NCBI GenBank assembly: GCA_037576215.1
Contig: JBANDB010000007.1
Location: 3,193,001 to 3,257,000, forward strand
Direction: 5' to 3'
DNA from: Armillaria gallica
Lineage: Eukaryota; Basidiomycota; Agaricomycetes; Agaricales; Physalacriaceae
Length of the DNA stretch: 64,000 nucleotides
Both the position numbers and the translations under genes were made by a program. Position 1 is the stretch's first letter; the number at the start of each line of letters is the position of its first letter. Shown in pieces: positions 24,480 to 37,705 of this stretch. The notes beneath the pieces were generated by a model. It searched no databases. It had not been told where the DNA came from and saw only the letters and a list, made by a program, of their open reading frames with translations.

Positions 24480-26391
24480 TCACACAGTCATAGGCACATA
24501 CATTGCCATTTTCCCATCATGTACATGCAGCAAATGCTCTGCAAGAAGTTCTCCTTCAGGCCAGCAGAGGATGTGAGCATATCCAGTGTCCTTGAAAAGT
24601 TGTTGTGTCTGCCTGATCATATCTTTGAGCATGGCAGCATGCTCTCTGGCATATGCAATATAACCAATTTGTGATGGATCTCTGCCTTGAATCAATTCTG
24701 CTGCTTTAAGCCAAGTTGTCTTCTGAGCGGTAAAGCTTTGCAGAGCTCACAGAAATTTGGCCTGCTTGATTTCATGGTGTTCCTGCCATCAAAGCATTTC
24801 TACTTCAGCATGGAACCATTGTACATGGTTTCCTGGAGCACAAATCAGAGTAGACCACCACCAGGATGAAATGTCCTCACCTTCATAAATCCAAGCTTGG
24901 AGATTAGCAGTATTGATGTTACCATGCTCATGAAGTGTGTATATCCAAGACAATTTGACTTCTTTGTTGTTTTCCTCATTTACATTGGTTGTACCATTGA
25001 CAGGATCAATAGGACTGTTGTCTTTTATGCAGACATCAGCATCTGTCAAAGATAGTATCAATGATACTTACCTATTGTCACTGCCTTCGTGTTTGATTTC
25101 TTCCTCTGGCCAGCCTTCTCATTTCGTTTCTTGGGTTGTTTACTGGATGGTGGTGGTGCAAGGGCTGTATCATCATTGTCTTGTGCACATTTGCACATCC
25201 CTCATAGAGCCAGTCCTCTGCCAACCAACTGGATAGAAGTGTGATGGAATCAGGTATATGCAGTACCATCAATAATCCTTGATGCACCAGGCTGGCAATA
25301 TGCATCTATGGATTTCCTCGTTGTATCCTCCTTTTTGAGCTCAGGAAGGCCTTTCAACTGAGTACCATCTATAGTACCCATTGCGAGTAGAGCATTGTGA
25401 TGAGCATTCCAATCTGTGATACCAAGATTGTGCTAAAACTTTACATGGCATAATTTTTCCTGAGCCTTGGTATTCGGTTTGTATTCATGAATGTTTTTGC
25501 TTTTGTCATATCCAAGTGCTTGCAGCTGATCTGCTGCTAATAGGACAGCATACAAGGAGTCAAATGCTGCCCCTTCTTGCAGTATAGTTTCATACTCTAT
25601 GAGTGGCTTTAGGCATGCTTTATCATCCTCTAGTGATAATAATGATGGCAGACCCAGTGGCCATGCCTCAGCGTTACTCAGTGTGGATGTCTTCTTTCTC
25701 TTCTTCTTCCTCTTTGTTGACTTCACAGGTACTTCTTCTGGGTTTGTCTCAGAAGCAAGGAATTCTTTGACAGTGACAAGAGTAGCTGGCAAAGAAAACT
25801 TGGAGGCTACACCCATGAACTTGAGCTGTAGCTCAAACCAGTGTCTTATGGATTTTTTAAGCAAAGTACACTTGTGCCTGATAGTTTCTTAATTGGTCTC
25901 ATTGGAATAAGCCTTCTCTTTTTTCAATGAGAATTTGAAGATGGTGCCTATTGCATACAATGAATATTAGTAGTGCCATAGTCAATTTGAATTATACATA
26001 CTATTGTTGTTCCAGGTTTATACCTTCACTGACAAACTCTGCAGCATGATCTGAATCAGCTCCAATAGCAACAAGTTTGTGAGGGTTTAACAAAAGTGCT
26101 TCAATTGCACTATCCATAGATGGCACTGCAAAAAGGTGAATGAGACACTGCATGTCCTGATGGTGAATCTTGATGAATTGTTGTACCTTTCTGCTTTCAG
26201 TGCCAGTATGGGCTCACATAGTCCTTGCCCACACTGGTCCTGGAACCTTGCACAGGTGGGTCCCATGATAGCTTCTCCCAACTTTGGACCTGCTCCACAG
26301 GCAAGCTTGCAGTTAGATGGTGAAAATAGCTTTTATGTTGTGTGGACTGCTTGCATGCATACAATATGTCCTTTATAAGTTCTTGAGCTGT
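24480..26391 (-). pseudogene. KDZ transposase, C-terminal part
   Basis: Several broken minus-strand frames line up with the C-terminal half of fungal KDZ transposases. HHLTASLPVEQVQSWEKL (26,200-26,440) matches the segment before the central linker, a Lys-rich stretch follows, then EYETILQEGAAFDSLYAVLL, then KLSWIY and QWFHAEVEML, and finally YAREHAAMLKDMIRQTQQLF. These correspond to the conserved SWIW and E-V-E-x-L type motifs near the family's C-terminus. Frames are interrupted by many stops, and the gene is cut at 26,391 by the Gypsy insertion; its N-terminal part continues at 40,610. It is not functional. Confidence 0.65.
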
Positions 26392-26396
26392 ACAAT

Positions 26397-26783
26397 TGTT
26401 AGACCTGAATCTCCAAATAAGAGTAAGCAATGGCTGTATCACTTTCGTACAGTCACCATTGAGTCTTGTGATGTTAGGAGGTCCTTAACTAAGTGATTTA
26501 GTGCTTAGTGAGAAAGAATGTGTTTTGGTATGAATAAACATTAGCTCAAAGCTAGGGAATATACAGCTTTGAGTACACTACTTATATACTAAAGTGAGAG
26601 TCCTAATAATAAGTACCATGTTAGAAAGTGACAAACAAAGTACATGGCGACTGAGTGTGACTGTATTGCTATGTGAAGACTCTGTGAAGTTGCGGATCCT
26701 AAGGATAAGATAAGATAAGCACCAAAGATAAGATAAGATAAGATAAGAGGCACTTAGGTAAAGAAAATGAATAAATCATAACA
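26397..26783 (-). repeat. 3' LTR of Gypsy 2
   Basis: 387 bp, TGTTAGACC to CATAACA on the plus strand. Contains clustered GATAA repeats near 26,705-26,750. Differs from the other LTR mainly by C/T and G/A changes. Confidence 0.9.
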
Positions 26784-26818
26784 TTACCTCCTTATTAAGG
26801 CAGGTGTCCCGACTGCTG

Positions 26819-29800
26819 TTATGGTATGCTCGTCAGTTCGAAGGGTGATTTAGTGTCTATTGAAGGGTCATCATGGCCTCTGAGTATGTCCCACAATTCC
26901 TCCTGGTCATACCACACCTTCTTCCCTGTCCATGGATCCATGTAGGATTGCCAGTCTACCTGTTTGCTGATGACTATATCTACGTGTTCGGCAAGGTATT
27001 CGTCAACGAGTTCATTGGTGTTCATGTTGTCTTCCTGTACCCAACTGTTTGATTCTAGTCCATAGCCCTTCCATTTGACAAAGTAATTTGTGACCCAGCA
27101 CCATGGTTCTCCAGCTTTCCCTATGACCTTCTGTTTTCTACTGTCAAGGACTTTCTCGACTTCATAGTTTCGGTACCATCAATGAGATCTGGCAGTGGTG
27201 GGGGTGGTTGTTCTTGATTAGGGAATGCGGGTGGTGCATATGGTGTAAGGAGTGCTTCATTGAATGTAGGATGAATATGCCAGTTAGAAGGGAGTTTGAG
27301 CATGTATGCTGAGGCTCCCTTCTTTGCGACAATTGCGAATGGGCCTGTTCGTTTGTCTGCGAGCTTCTTCTTTGGTCGAGGCAGGTTAAGGTTGGTCATG
27401 TTAAGCCAAACCTTGTCTCCTACTTGGTATTCGATTGCTAGATGTTTCTTTTTGTCATATTGGGCTTTCATTTGGTCAGCGGCTTTCTCGAGTGCTCGTT
27501 TGGCTTCAGCATGTATCTTTTGCATCTGTGAGACAAACATGGTTGAGGTGGGGGTGTGGAAAGGTGTCTGAGGTTTAGCTACTGGTAGGACATTGGCATT
27601 ATAGCTGTAGTTGACCTCAAAAGGGCTTTTGCCGGTAGCTGAGTGAGTGTGGTTGTTATGAGCAAAGGCAGCAAGTGATAACCATTCCACCCAGTCATCT
27701 TGGAGATGATTGACGAAGATTCGGAGGTATTTTTCAACTTCCTGATTGACTCTTTCTGTCTGACCATCTGTCTGGGGATGCCAGGTGGTAGATGTGTTTG
27801 CTTTGATTTGGAGCAAGTTGTAGAGGTCTTTCATGAACTTGGAGACAAACACAGTGCCTCGGTCGGAGATGACTACTTGTGGCATTCCATGTTTGGTGTA
27901 GACTTCGTCATGTAGAATCTTGGCCTACCCTTCCGATGACAGCTCTGTGGAGCATGCAATAGGTATGATCTCCTTTGAGAAGCGGTCGATGATCATTAAG
28001 ATGGTGTCGTACCCCTTGCACATTGGTAGACCAGTGACCATGTCAACGGAGATGTGCATCCATGGTCAGGAGGGGATAGTGTTGGGATGAAGTGGTGCCA
28101 CTTTTGCTTGAGTGCTCGACTTGGTTCATTGGCACGTCTTGCAAGCACAGATGTAGGCCTCTATGTCTTTCTTCATTTTGGGCCACCAATACTCTCGTAA
28201 GATGAGTTCCTTGGTCTTTTCAATGTCTGGGTGTCCCACTGTGATGTGATTGTGAGATCTCATGATGATTTCCCCTTGTAACACATGATCTTGGGGAATA
28301 TAGATATGATTATTGTAGTAGATTAGACTGTCATCTATCTTCATTCCTCGATCATGGTTGAGGGACGTGGAGATGTTCTTGTCCCATTGGTAGTGGTCGA
28401 GCGTGGCTTGCTTGATTTTGATATGAACTTCCTCTGTTGTAGGCATGACCATGGCCTGGAAGTGTTCAGGTTCGAGGACTATAACTTCATCGTTGTCCTC
28501 CTTGCCTTGTTCATGATCTGCTCTTCGACTAAGTAGATTGGATTTCTTGTTCGTTGCTCCTGGTTTGTGGTGGAGAGAGAAATGGTATTCCATCAGTTCT
28601 GTTACCCATTGTGCTTGTCGGCGGTTTAGCTTTTGGGGTTTTCAGAAGTACTGGAGATTCTGATGATCTGTCCAGATTTTGAAATCCTGAGCTGCTCCCA
28701 TTAGGTAGTGTCTCCATTCATCGAGCGCTAGCATAATCATGAGCAGTTCTTTGTCGTAAATTTCATAATTTCATTCTGTAACTGTGAGGGATTTGGATAG
28801 GAAGGTGACTGGGCACCATTTTCCATCCTGTTCCTGCGACAATACAGCACCTATTGCTCCTTCACTGGCATCCACCTCGACATGGAACTTGCCTTCCTCC
28901 GTGGGTATTGCTAGTACCACTTCTTCTGCCAGCAGTCTTTTCAACTCCTCAAATGCATTCTGCTGTGCTGCTCCCCATTTCCATGGATCATTTCCTGTTA
29001 GCTGTGTCATGGGTTTGATGACTTTGCTGTATCCTCTGATGAAACGTCTGTAGAAATTGGTGAAGCCTAAGAACGACTGTAGTTGCTGTTTCTTGGCTGG
29101 CACGGGCCATTCAGCTATTCCTGTGATCTTGACTGGGTCCATGCGAATGCTTCCTTCGCTGATGATTACTCCAAGGTACTCCATCTCCAAGGTTTCGAAC
29201 TCGCATTTCTCCGCTTTAAGGAATAGCTTATTCTTGTGTAGGATTTTTAGAACTTCGCGTGTGATGTGTCGGTGCTCTTCCTTGGTTTTGGACATGATTA
29301 GGATATCATCAAGATAGACTGTGACGGTGCTTGATGCAATGAGATCTTTAAAGATGTCATTCATCATCCACTGGAAGGTCACAGGGGAGTTGGTGAGTCT
29401 GAAAAACATAACCATGGGCTTGAACAGTCCTCGGTTAGTTCTGAACGCTGCCTTCCACTCATCGCCAGTCTTGATGCGTACATTATTGTATCCCCATCGA
29501 ACATTGAGTTTGGAAAAGTATTTAGCGCCTCATAATTTGTCCATTAGCTCTGAGATGAGAGGAAGTGGGTAACAGTTCTTGATTGTCATCTTGTTGAGCT
29601 TGCAATAATCTTGTACTGGTCGCAGCTTGCCATCCTTCTTTTTAACGAAGAAGAACAGCGAGGCCATGGGTGACTTGGATGGTTGTAATCACTCACTGGA
29701 GAGATTCTCATCTAAGAACTTGTCAAGCTCCACTTGTTCATTTCGATTAAGTGGATAGACCTTGCAATCTAAATTGGCGCTTGCATTAGGAGTGAGCTCG

Positions 29801-31128
29801 ATTGCATGGTCCCACGTCTTTGGTTCAGGGAGTTCATCGAAATTATCTTTGTCGAATAGATCAACGAAGTCCCTGCACCAGTTTGGGACCATCTCTTCAA
29901 ACGTTTTGCCCTTCTTGTCCGCATTGGCTTTAGCAGCAAGGTCATTGGCATGATGAGCGCATATGAGAATGGCCTGTATGAAATCTATCGCAAGAATGGT
30001 TTCCCCCTCCTCTAGCTCCTTGTCCCACTTGTTGTCAGGATCTGCATCAGGCAACACGAATGGGGTCTTACAGCATTGGCATCATGCAAATGTTAATCCT
30101 CCCATTTTCCAATTGATGATCAGATTGTGTCAGGCTAACCAATCGTGGCCAAGGAAGATCTGCTTGTCTCCGAGCTCTGTGATGGCTAGATCTATTCATT
30201 CTGCATGATCTCTGATCATAAGATGGATCTCAGCATATTGTGTGATTGATCCTCCTTGGTTTTGGGATCCATCTGCATTATAGACTGGAATTGGTGCAGC
30301 AGTTGCATGAGTCGGGATGTTGTGTTGCTCAACAAATGATCGGTTGATGGCACTACTGGTGCACCTGCTGTCTACTAAAGTGGTGGTTGAGATTTGGGTT
30401 TGGTTTTCTAGCGTCTCGATTTGAATGTCGATGACTAGGTCCTTCCCCTTCCTGCTTAGTGCACTGATGTACCGCTTTGGCTGTTATAATTCTTTGAGCC
30501 ACCAAAGTGTGTTGACTCGTTCTGTTCTCCGCATTCCTTCAATCATCTCATTGACAACTTCCTCCATGCATGCCTTGTGAATCCAATTCTTTAGGATTGC
30601 CTTTGCTTCTGACTCTGTCTTCGCCTCCACAATTCCATGCAGAGTCCATTCAGCTCTGAATGGTTTAAGCCATTCATGCAGGACCTTCTCAGCCTTCACG
30701 TCGACCCGTGAGGGTTCAACTACCGTTGGCAAGGTCACTGCATCTTCTATAGTGGGTATTAATTTAGCCTTTTTGTTCATCATGAAGCTAGTATCGTCTT
30801 CGTCGTCAGGAACTTCATACATACATACCTTAGGCATCTCTCACCTTGTTTGGGCCCCCTCATTCCTGGTGGTAGGGGTCTCTTGCATGGGGTTGGTTAA
30901 GTCCTCGGTTTTCTTGGTGTCCTTGATTGACTGATTCTTCTCCAAAGCCCCTTGGTGAATAAGGGATTTAGACTTTGGCAGTTGTATGGTAATCTCTTTT
31001 ACCAGAGGAGGTTTCACCATGGCTATTCCCTCGTAACTTCCTGTGAGGCAGAAACTCTGTTGAGCTGTTTTGCCAGGGGGGGCGCTAAGCGCTTGTTCCC
31101 CTGTACTATTCAGTCGCCCATTTGTCAC
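26819..31128 (-). pseudogene. pol of Gypsy 2: protease, RT, RNase H, integrase, chromodomain
   Basis: Order on the minus strand. A protease-like region (30,060-30,480) has LVDSRCTSSAINRSF, where the DSG of the active site reads DSR. The RT (28,771-29,700) has [24 protein letters not shown] with the catalytic DD, and FLGFTNFYRRFI. After RNase H comes an integrase with its zinc-binding H...H-C-C region (ending CACKTCQ at about 28,130) and a DDE core (SDRGTVFVSKF, WHPQTDGQTERVNQ). A chromodomain near 27,040-27,110 reads YFVKWKGYGLESNSW. Multiple stops and frameshifts interrupt it (for example after IN zinc, in RT and before chromo). The chromodomain suggests targeting to heterochromatin, as known for chromoviruses. 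Confidence 0.88.
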
Positions 31129-31499
31129 TGCATGTACCCCAGAGGGGCCCAGGCCATGCTGTAGGATTTGACCCTTTTTCTATGCTGATCAGCATTTGAG
31201 CAGATGCCATCTGGATCACTAATTAGTGGCACAGCCACCAACCTCCTTGCCAGGAATTTGAGTGTCACTGTTATGTCAAAATATTTTTATCATCAGAAAT
31301 TGAAACGAAAAATGTTATTTGAGTGATTTAACTACATGTACATTGATGTAAATACAACACAGAAGGAATATAAAACATTGTACAAAAGCGAGAGCCTGGG
31401 AGGAGGCTATGAAAGAATTATGGAAGGCCAGGTTTAATATTGAATATTCGGAACAGGCATGGAGATGACGATGGTGTCACAGGGAGAAACAACTGGCGC

Positions 31500-32660
31500 T
31501 ATCATGTCCAGTACTCCTGAAGATGGGGGTGCTGAGATGATAGCACCAGTGGAGGTGCGTGTTAAGTGAGGAGCGGGATTTTGTGCGGGGGTCAGGCTAG
31601 GATTGTGGGGTGGGGTGTTGGCGACAACGATGGCATCATGAGGGATATCTGCCAGCATGATCATCTCCAGCACCCTTGGAAATGGGGGTGAGGAGACGGT
31701 GGTGGCAGTCGGGATGGTCGCCATTTGTGGATGGGTTGATATCTTGTAAAGATGGGATGATGGTTCATAGGAGTGGCATTGGTGATGATGGTACCATCAT
31801 AGGGGAAACGGTTGGTGCCATTGTCTCCAGCACTCTCGAAAATGAGGGTAATGAGAAGACGGCACCAATCCATGCAGTCATTCAGTGTCAGTGGGGGATA
31901 GTTTGTACAGGTAGGGGTGGGATATTGGACACAGTGTCAGTGATGATAGTGGTATCGTGGGGGAAATCAATGGGCACTATTGTCTCCAGCACCCTCAATA
32001 ATGGGGGTGGAGAGACAATGACACTAGTCGGTCTGGCTGTTAGACAAGGGTAGGGGAATTATGATCAAGGTAGGGTCAGATGTGGCATCAGTGACAATAG
32101 CAGCATTGAGGTAGGAAATGGTTGTCACCATCATCTCCAGCACCCTCAAAAACGAGGGTGAGGAGACGATGGCGCCAATCAGGGTGGTAGTCGAGTGAGG
32201 GTGAGGTTAATTTTTTGAACATGGGGGGCAGGGATGTCAAACATCACCAACAATGATTCTGGCATTGTGGGGGAAAACAGCTGTCACCATCATCTCCAGC
32301 ACCCTCAAAAACGGGGGTGAGGAGATGACAGAGTCAGTTGGGGTGGTCGTCTGTCGAGTGTGGATAGGCTGATTTCTGGGTGGAGACCGGACCAGTGTTC
32401 ATGAGTGTGGTGCCAGTAATGCCAGAGACATCACTGGAAGAAAGGAATGGTGCCGTATTTTTAGGAACCCTCAAAAATGAGGGTGTGAAAAGGATGTTGG
32501 TTGTCAGCATGCATCGAGCGATGGTGGCAGGGGATTCCATTGGTTGATGGGATTCACTCGTTAGGCAAAGCATCAGCAATGGCAGCAGCATTGAGAGGGG
32601 AAACAGAGTGTGCCATCATCTCCAGCACCTTCAAAAATGGGGTTAGGTAGACAACAGCAC
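31500..32660 (-). repeat. Left arm of the foldback element: about 8 x 160 bp
   Basis: Unit anchors (CTCCAGCAC...) fall near 31,503, 31,663, 31,823, 31,981, 32,133, 32,291, 32,452 and 32,617, spacings 152-165 bp. Minus-strand peptides repeat the PPFPRVLEMI...DAIVVANTPP pattern seen in the right arm. Confidence 0.85.
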
Positions 32661-33874
32661 CCATCGAGGTCAAGAGGATGGCAGGAGAGGGCAGATACAG
32701 CCAGAATCGTGGTGTGCCTGACAGCACAGCTGCTGATCAAAGTTCCAGAAGCTTGATCCGCAGATCAGAAGTGAGTTCCTGGCAGAGAATATATGTTTAA
32801 AATTGCGCTTCAGGGCCTTGGAGCCTCAAAAACCATCTGAATATGATTGTCAAGCAATCACCTCAAGAGAATAGAAGCACATGATGTCTCTGTAATTCAA
32901 TGTTCAGGGTGGACAATGCCAAATTTTGGTACCCACTGTGAATGGCTGCCTGGTGAATATTTTGTGGTTCGTATCAGCTTTAATTAGGTGGCTAGATGTG
33001 CCATAATTCATAAAACTAACCTTTTTTAAATCCAGGATTGATTTTGTGCATATTCATTAAACTGTGGGACTCTCTGAAATCAATGGAATGGATTTCCTTG
33101 ATGCATGGCTTTATGGCAATATGGAATCCTACTCATTTATGCCCATTTCATCTGACCAATATTCTTCGAAATGTCCTGATGCGCTGATGAGCCTCCAGGC
33201 TCTGTACGCTCAGAATTCGCAGATTTAGCCATCCATCACCCAATACCTTCGAAACGACACCATTATAACCCTCACACACTCCATAACACTGCCAACTCTC
33301 AATAATACCACGGATTTTCGCAGTATAGGCCACAAAAACCCAGATACAGTCCTAAAACCGTGACATCCACTCCTCACGCACTCCGTTATCCTTCCCAGCT
33401 CGCCTCGCATCATAATTACCGTATCCCATCACGGCAAGACATCTTTGATCGACAATCATCCTAAAACGGGGTTGCTACATCACTCAGAAGCACTAGTTGA
33501 TGTGCCCATCAATCATTTAATGAAATGACGTGATTGACGCGAGTACCCTCCCAGCTACGATAATTACAGCTACGGCAACTACAGACCGTGTTTACTAAGG
33601 CTGTTACAGTGCCAAGACTTCGAATTATCGTTGCCCCACGCATACACCTCAGCACGGCAACTGCAGCTCAATAATCCGCAGCTAAACAGCACCTTATGAT
33701 CCGCTCATCGCTCAATAAAACCACACGGTTCGCATCCATACATGGCAACGTCGAGGACTTGCTGTTACTTTAGAACCACAGATACCATATGTTTACTATG
33801 GCTATTACAAAAGCCAAGGACTTACAGCCTTACTAAGGCTTCGAAGAATATTCTATTTATAAAATCGTACTTGT

Positions 33875-33885
33875 AGTATAAAAAC
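33875..33885 (+). promoter_or_regulatory. TATA-like box of LTR family A
   Basis: AGTATAAAAAC, conserved in all family A copies and in the orientation of the LTR. Promoter role is inferred. Confidence 0.35.
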
Positions 33886-34360
33886 TAGGTAGATACCGCA
33901 TTTTTGGAGCTAGTTCTTACCCAGTTGATGAGGCTACGGCATTACCAGTCAGCTACGGTTACTCCAAGTTATTCCCCACCGCTTGCTTTACTCTTTAAAC
34001 GTTGTTGGTTGCACCAATACACGAAATCTTGAATCAATAACTTGCTTTTATCTTTTAATGCCACAACATCGCTTCACTTTCACCACATAGGATTGTTTCA
34101 TCGCTTTCACCTTCTACATCGCCATCGTTTTCATCGCCCAGTTCAGTATTGCCTCTGTGTAGGCCCAGTTCAGCTCCATAGGATCACCCTCGTCTTTATC
34201 ATTGTTAGGAGTTGCCGTGCATCTATTGCCGCAGCACCCCAGTCAGCACCTCAGTTGCTACGATTTCTACCAGTTTCTTGCAGTCTCTGTACGTTTATTG
34301 CTATTGTTTCGACTCACAATATTAGGTACACCCCAAGCCACGTTTACTAGGCTATTTCGA

Positions 34361-34620
34361 CGTCTTCTAGTCCATTGCCACGATTTCTAGAGCATCGCAA
34401 CGTTTTCTAGCGTGTTGCTACGATTTCTAGAGCATTGCTACAATTACCAGTCCTTCCACACGATTACTCGTCCTCCCCCACGATTACTAGAGCATCGCAA
34501 CGTTTTCTAGTCCCTCCCCACGTTTTCCAGTCCCTCCCCACGTTTCCTCGACCGTTGCTACGATTTCTAGCGCATTGCTACGATTTCTAGTCCATTGCCA
34601 CGATTTCTAGACCTATTTTC
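34361..34620 (+). repeat. 20-bp tandem array in LTR-A, 13 units
   Basis: Units such as CGTTTTCTAGTCCCTCCCCA and CGATTTCTAGAGCATTGCTA follow each other without gaps. The array lies downstream of the TATA-like box. Confidence 0.95.
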
Positions 34621-35479
34621 GTGGTCTCTAGATCATTTTCGCAGTTTCTATCACGGTTTCTTGGTATTCAAGTCATACCAGATTCCGTCCCATCTCGTTT
34701 ATCGAGATCCTTCCTGGCTTACAGCCAACGTCTATTAGTACTCCTTGACCAAGAGTACTACTTCGCTGACTGAAAAGTCGCAGTGTATCTTGCGTTATTG
34801 AGGAATTGACCGCACGGAGGTGCACCGAACCACTCGCAAACACATTGCCTTGATTGCTGTGTTGCTATGTTAATTGCCTAAGCTCTCTCCGAGTTTTGGG
34901 TGTTGCCATTGCCACGGAAGTCTAGGCCCATCAGCGCTTCGGATACTCCGGGAATGATAAATATATCCAAATACAGTCTCACAATATAAATTCAAGTGGT
35001 TGTAGATTAGTACTGAAGCCATTGGGAGCTGATATGTACTTCCAAAGGAGTTTTGGTCAGACTATGATGCATGAAACTAGTCTCATTGAGTGCATAAGAC
35101 TTTTTAAACACAAATAAAAGGGCAAATTATACAATACTATATAAGAATTTGCAAGCATACATAGGTAAAACCAACAATGGACATTTGAATAAAGTGAAAA
35201 TGTGCTTGTTGTCGATAGTCAGCATCCTGGTCCAATCATCCAGACAGCATGGATTACCCTTTTTGTTTCCAACTATCACATGCACCTCCCTGCAACAATG
35301 ACCTCAGCTATGCCTCTATATCCTTGTTCTTGATGACAATGAACATGGCAAGGAAATTCGCTCGTTCCACCTACCGAAATATCTTCATCAACTTGAACAT
35401 CCTTGCAGGCTGCCAAAAAAATCATACCATCGCTTGACGACTATCCATATTGATGCCGTCACCTCTACACCCTCAATTT

Positions 35480-36980
35480 TGAGGGCATTAGAGATGAGGA
35501 TACCTTCTGATTCTCACCTTGATGCTGCCATGGAGAGGCATGGGCTGTACGCTTGCCATGGATGCTGCTATCATCGCTAACAGCACGCCCAATTTCCCTG
35601 CAACACTGACTTGCAATGAGGATGATGATGGCAATGACGGCAATGGTGGTATGTGTAGTAGACAGTTAGGAAGAGGAGTGGTATTTGTCTCTGGAAGATG
35701 ATCCAAGGACAGATGAGCAGCAAGGGGCTCAATCCCATCCAATGTTGATCAGTCCATACCTATCCCTTGTTACCCCGCTGGTAATCAATGAAGCCCCCGT
35801 TCAACATTGTTTTCCATGCACCCCCGTTTTCGAGGGTGCTGGAGATGATGCTGCCATCTGTTTCAGCCTTCGCACCCTCAATCTTGCCAGATGCTAACCG
35901 GCCTATACCCAACCTCACTCCATCAACATCACCCCACTGCCACTCAGCTATGGCTCCAAATAGCCTCGTCTTCCATACACCCCCATTTTTTAGGATGCTG
36001 GAGACAATGATGGCAAGCGCTTTCCCCCATGATGCCACTATCATTTCTGATGCCCCACGTGATGATTCTGACCCAAACTCTACAAAAACCCTCCACCCAC
36101 ACTGAACGGCCACACTGATTGGTGCCGTTGTCTCATCACCTCTGTTATCAAGGGTGCCGGAGATGACTGTACTAGCCATTTTCACCCATGATGCCATCAT
36201 CATAGCCGACGCTCCCCCCAATGATCCCGACCCCTCCTTATCAAAAATTCCCCTATCTTCATCTAATGGCCAGACAAACTGGCACCATCATCTTGTCACC
36301 CCCATTCTCAAGGGTGCCGGAGATGATGGCACTCTCAATTTTATCCCTAGATGCCGCCATCCCCACCAATGCCCTGCCCATCGATTCTAACCCACCCTGT
36401 CAGAACTTGCCTGGTCCATGTCTAATGGCCAGACCAACTAGCGCTGTCGTCTCATCACCTCTGTTTTCAAGGATGCCAGATACAATGGCACCATCGGTTT
36501 CCCCCCAAAATGCCATCATCATCGTCGACATGCTGCCCATCAATCCCGACCTAACCCCATTAAAAATCCCCTACAAATACTAAACAGTCACACTGACTGG
36601 GGCCATCATCTTGTCACCCCCATTTTTGAGGGTGCTGGAGACAATGGCACAGACTATTCTCATCCACGATGCCACTATTGTCACCAATGCCCCACCCAAC
36701 GATCCCAACCTGATCCCTACAAAAATCCTTCCACCCCTGCTTAACGGCCACACCGATTGGCACCATCTTCTCCATACCCCTGTTTTCAAGGGTGCTGGAG
36801 ACGATGGCGCTGTCGGTTTTATCCCTAGTTGCCATCATCGTCACCAGTGCACCATGCAATGACCCTGACCCCATCCCTACAAAACCCCCCTACCCATGCT
36901 GAACAGCTGCACCAATTGGTGCCATCCTTTCTACACCCCAGTTTTTGAGGGTGCTGGAGACGATGCCAGCATCTGTTTCT
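35480..36980 (+). repeat. Right arm of the foldback element: about 9 units of 159/160 bp
   Basis: The AGG of the unit core falls at 35,833, 35,992, 36,151, 36,311, 36,470, 36,629, 36,789 and 36,948, with a more decayed unit near 35,485. Spacings are 159,159,160,159,159,160,159. A 159-bp unit is 53 codons, so plus-strand frames show repeated SPPFSRVPEMM-like peptides, but single-base slips change the frame. Confidence 0.9.
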
Positions 36981-37705
36981 GCTCTGGACCCCACCGTCGA
37001 CCCCAACGCCCTACCTAAAGCTTTCTCATGTTTTTTTTGTTCACTTTTTTTCAGTCGTTTTTGTATACATTTCATGCTGTATCTAGGAACCATACAATAT
37101 AATACCTATATAATTTACTGAGCTATGAGGAGGAAAAATCCATTGCACAAAAATAATAAAAATACGGAACTGACAATAAATGGACTGTGACATATCACAC
37201 CAGATTAGGTTTCCAGTCCATATTTGTACCAAAATGGGAAGCCCATATTTTGAGGCATACATGCCTGTAGGGACCTGCCTCATATGGTATGGCCTTTGGA
37301 GCCAATAGCTGTGAAAATGGCTTACCTGATGGCTGTGCTAATTAGCGGTCCAGATGGCATTTGCTCAAATGCTAATTAACATAGAGAATGCCATTGCCCT
37401 ACAGCATGGGGTGGAGGGGCCACTTGACTGGTGTAGTGCTGTTATGACAGTTGTCACTATGGTGGGTGACTTGTCATTCGATGCTTTCACCCAAAATGGG
37501 TTACTTGCCAAACATTTAGCTGGTAGCTTGACAACTATCGTGGCATCCTGTGCTGCTGGTTGATTCTTGCTTAGTTTCTGGTCTGATTGTGAAGTTGCGG
37601 GTATATTTGAATGCACGGTAGATACTACAGATATATAAGTACATTTATCGGGTGTGACATGCATAACAGCTGAAACTAAATCCTTGGCTGATTAAGTTGA
37701 ATCAT

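Larger units (their letters stand above)
33185..34933 (+). mobile_element. Solo LTR, family A (subfamily A1), forward
   Basis: Starts TGATGAGCCTCC and ends GGCCCATCA, flanked by GCGC at 33,181-33,184 and 34,934-34,937, a clean 4-bp target duplication. It sits in the centre of the foldback element. Length is 1,749 bp; it keeps many CpG sites and contains 13 tandem 20-bp units. The copy at 59,526-61,393 is nearly the same apart from repeat number. Confidence 0.92.
31140..37426. mobile_element. Foldback-type DNA element with tandem-repeat arms, inserted between gag and pol of Gypsy 2
   Basis: The outer 95 bp or so form an imperfect inverted repeat: CATGCTGTAGG, then GCATTTGAGCAGATGCCATC and CTAATTAG, against the minus strand of 37,327-37,415. 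Inside, the left arm (31,500-32,660) holds about 8 units and the right arm (35,480-36,980) about 9 units, in opposite orientation, of a 159/160-bp repeat. Each unit has a palindromic core CACCCTCAAAAATGGGGGTG-like. The middle holds about 1 kb of unassigned DNA plus a solo family A LTR. No transposase is seen. This is the architecture of foldback elements. The target duplication could not be resolved. Confidence 0.7.

Noticed and set aside
34361..34620. CRISPR-like array (20-bp units)
   Set aside because: Units are contiguous with no spacers and lie in an LTR of a eukaryotic genome.
33185..34933. Family A as a TIR DNA transposon because of its 10-bp inverted ends
   Set aside because: TG...CA ends, 4-bp target duplications, a TATA-like box and LTR-type size argue for a solo LTR; no transposase.
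36221..36583. Open frame of 120 codons with repeated SPPFSRVPEMM-like peptides
   Set aside because: It lies in the foldback arm and follows from the 159-bp unit; frames exist on both strands and slip at 160-bp units, so coding is not supported.
31140..37426. hAT or Mutator assignment of the foldback element
   Set aside because: The flanking 8- or 9-bp sequences do not match (ATGTACCC and ACTGGTGT were compared), and there is no transposase, so the superfamily is left open.
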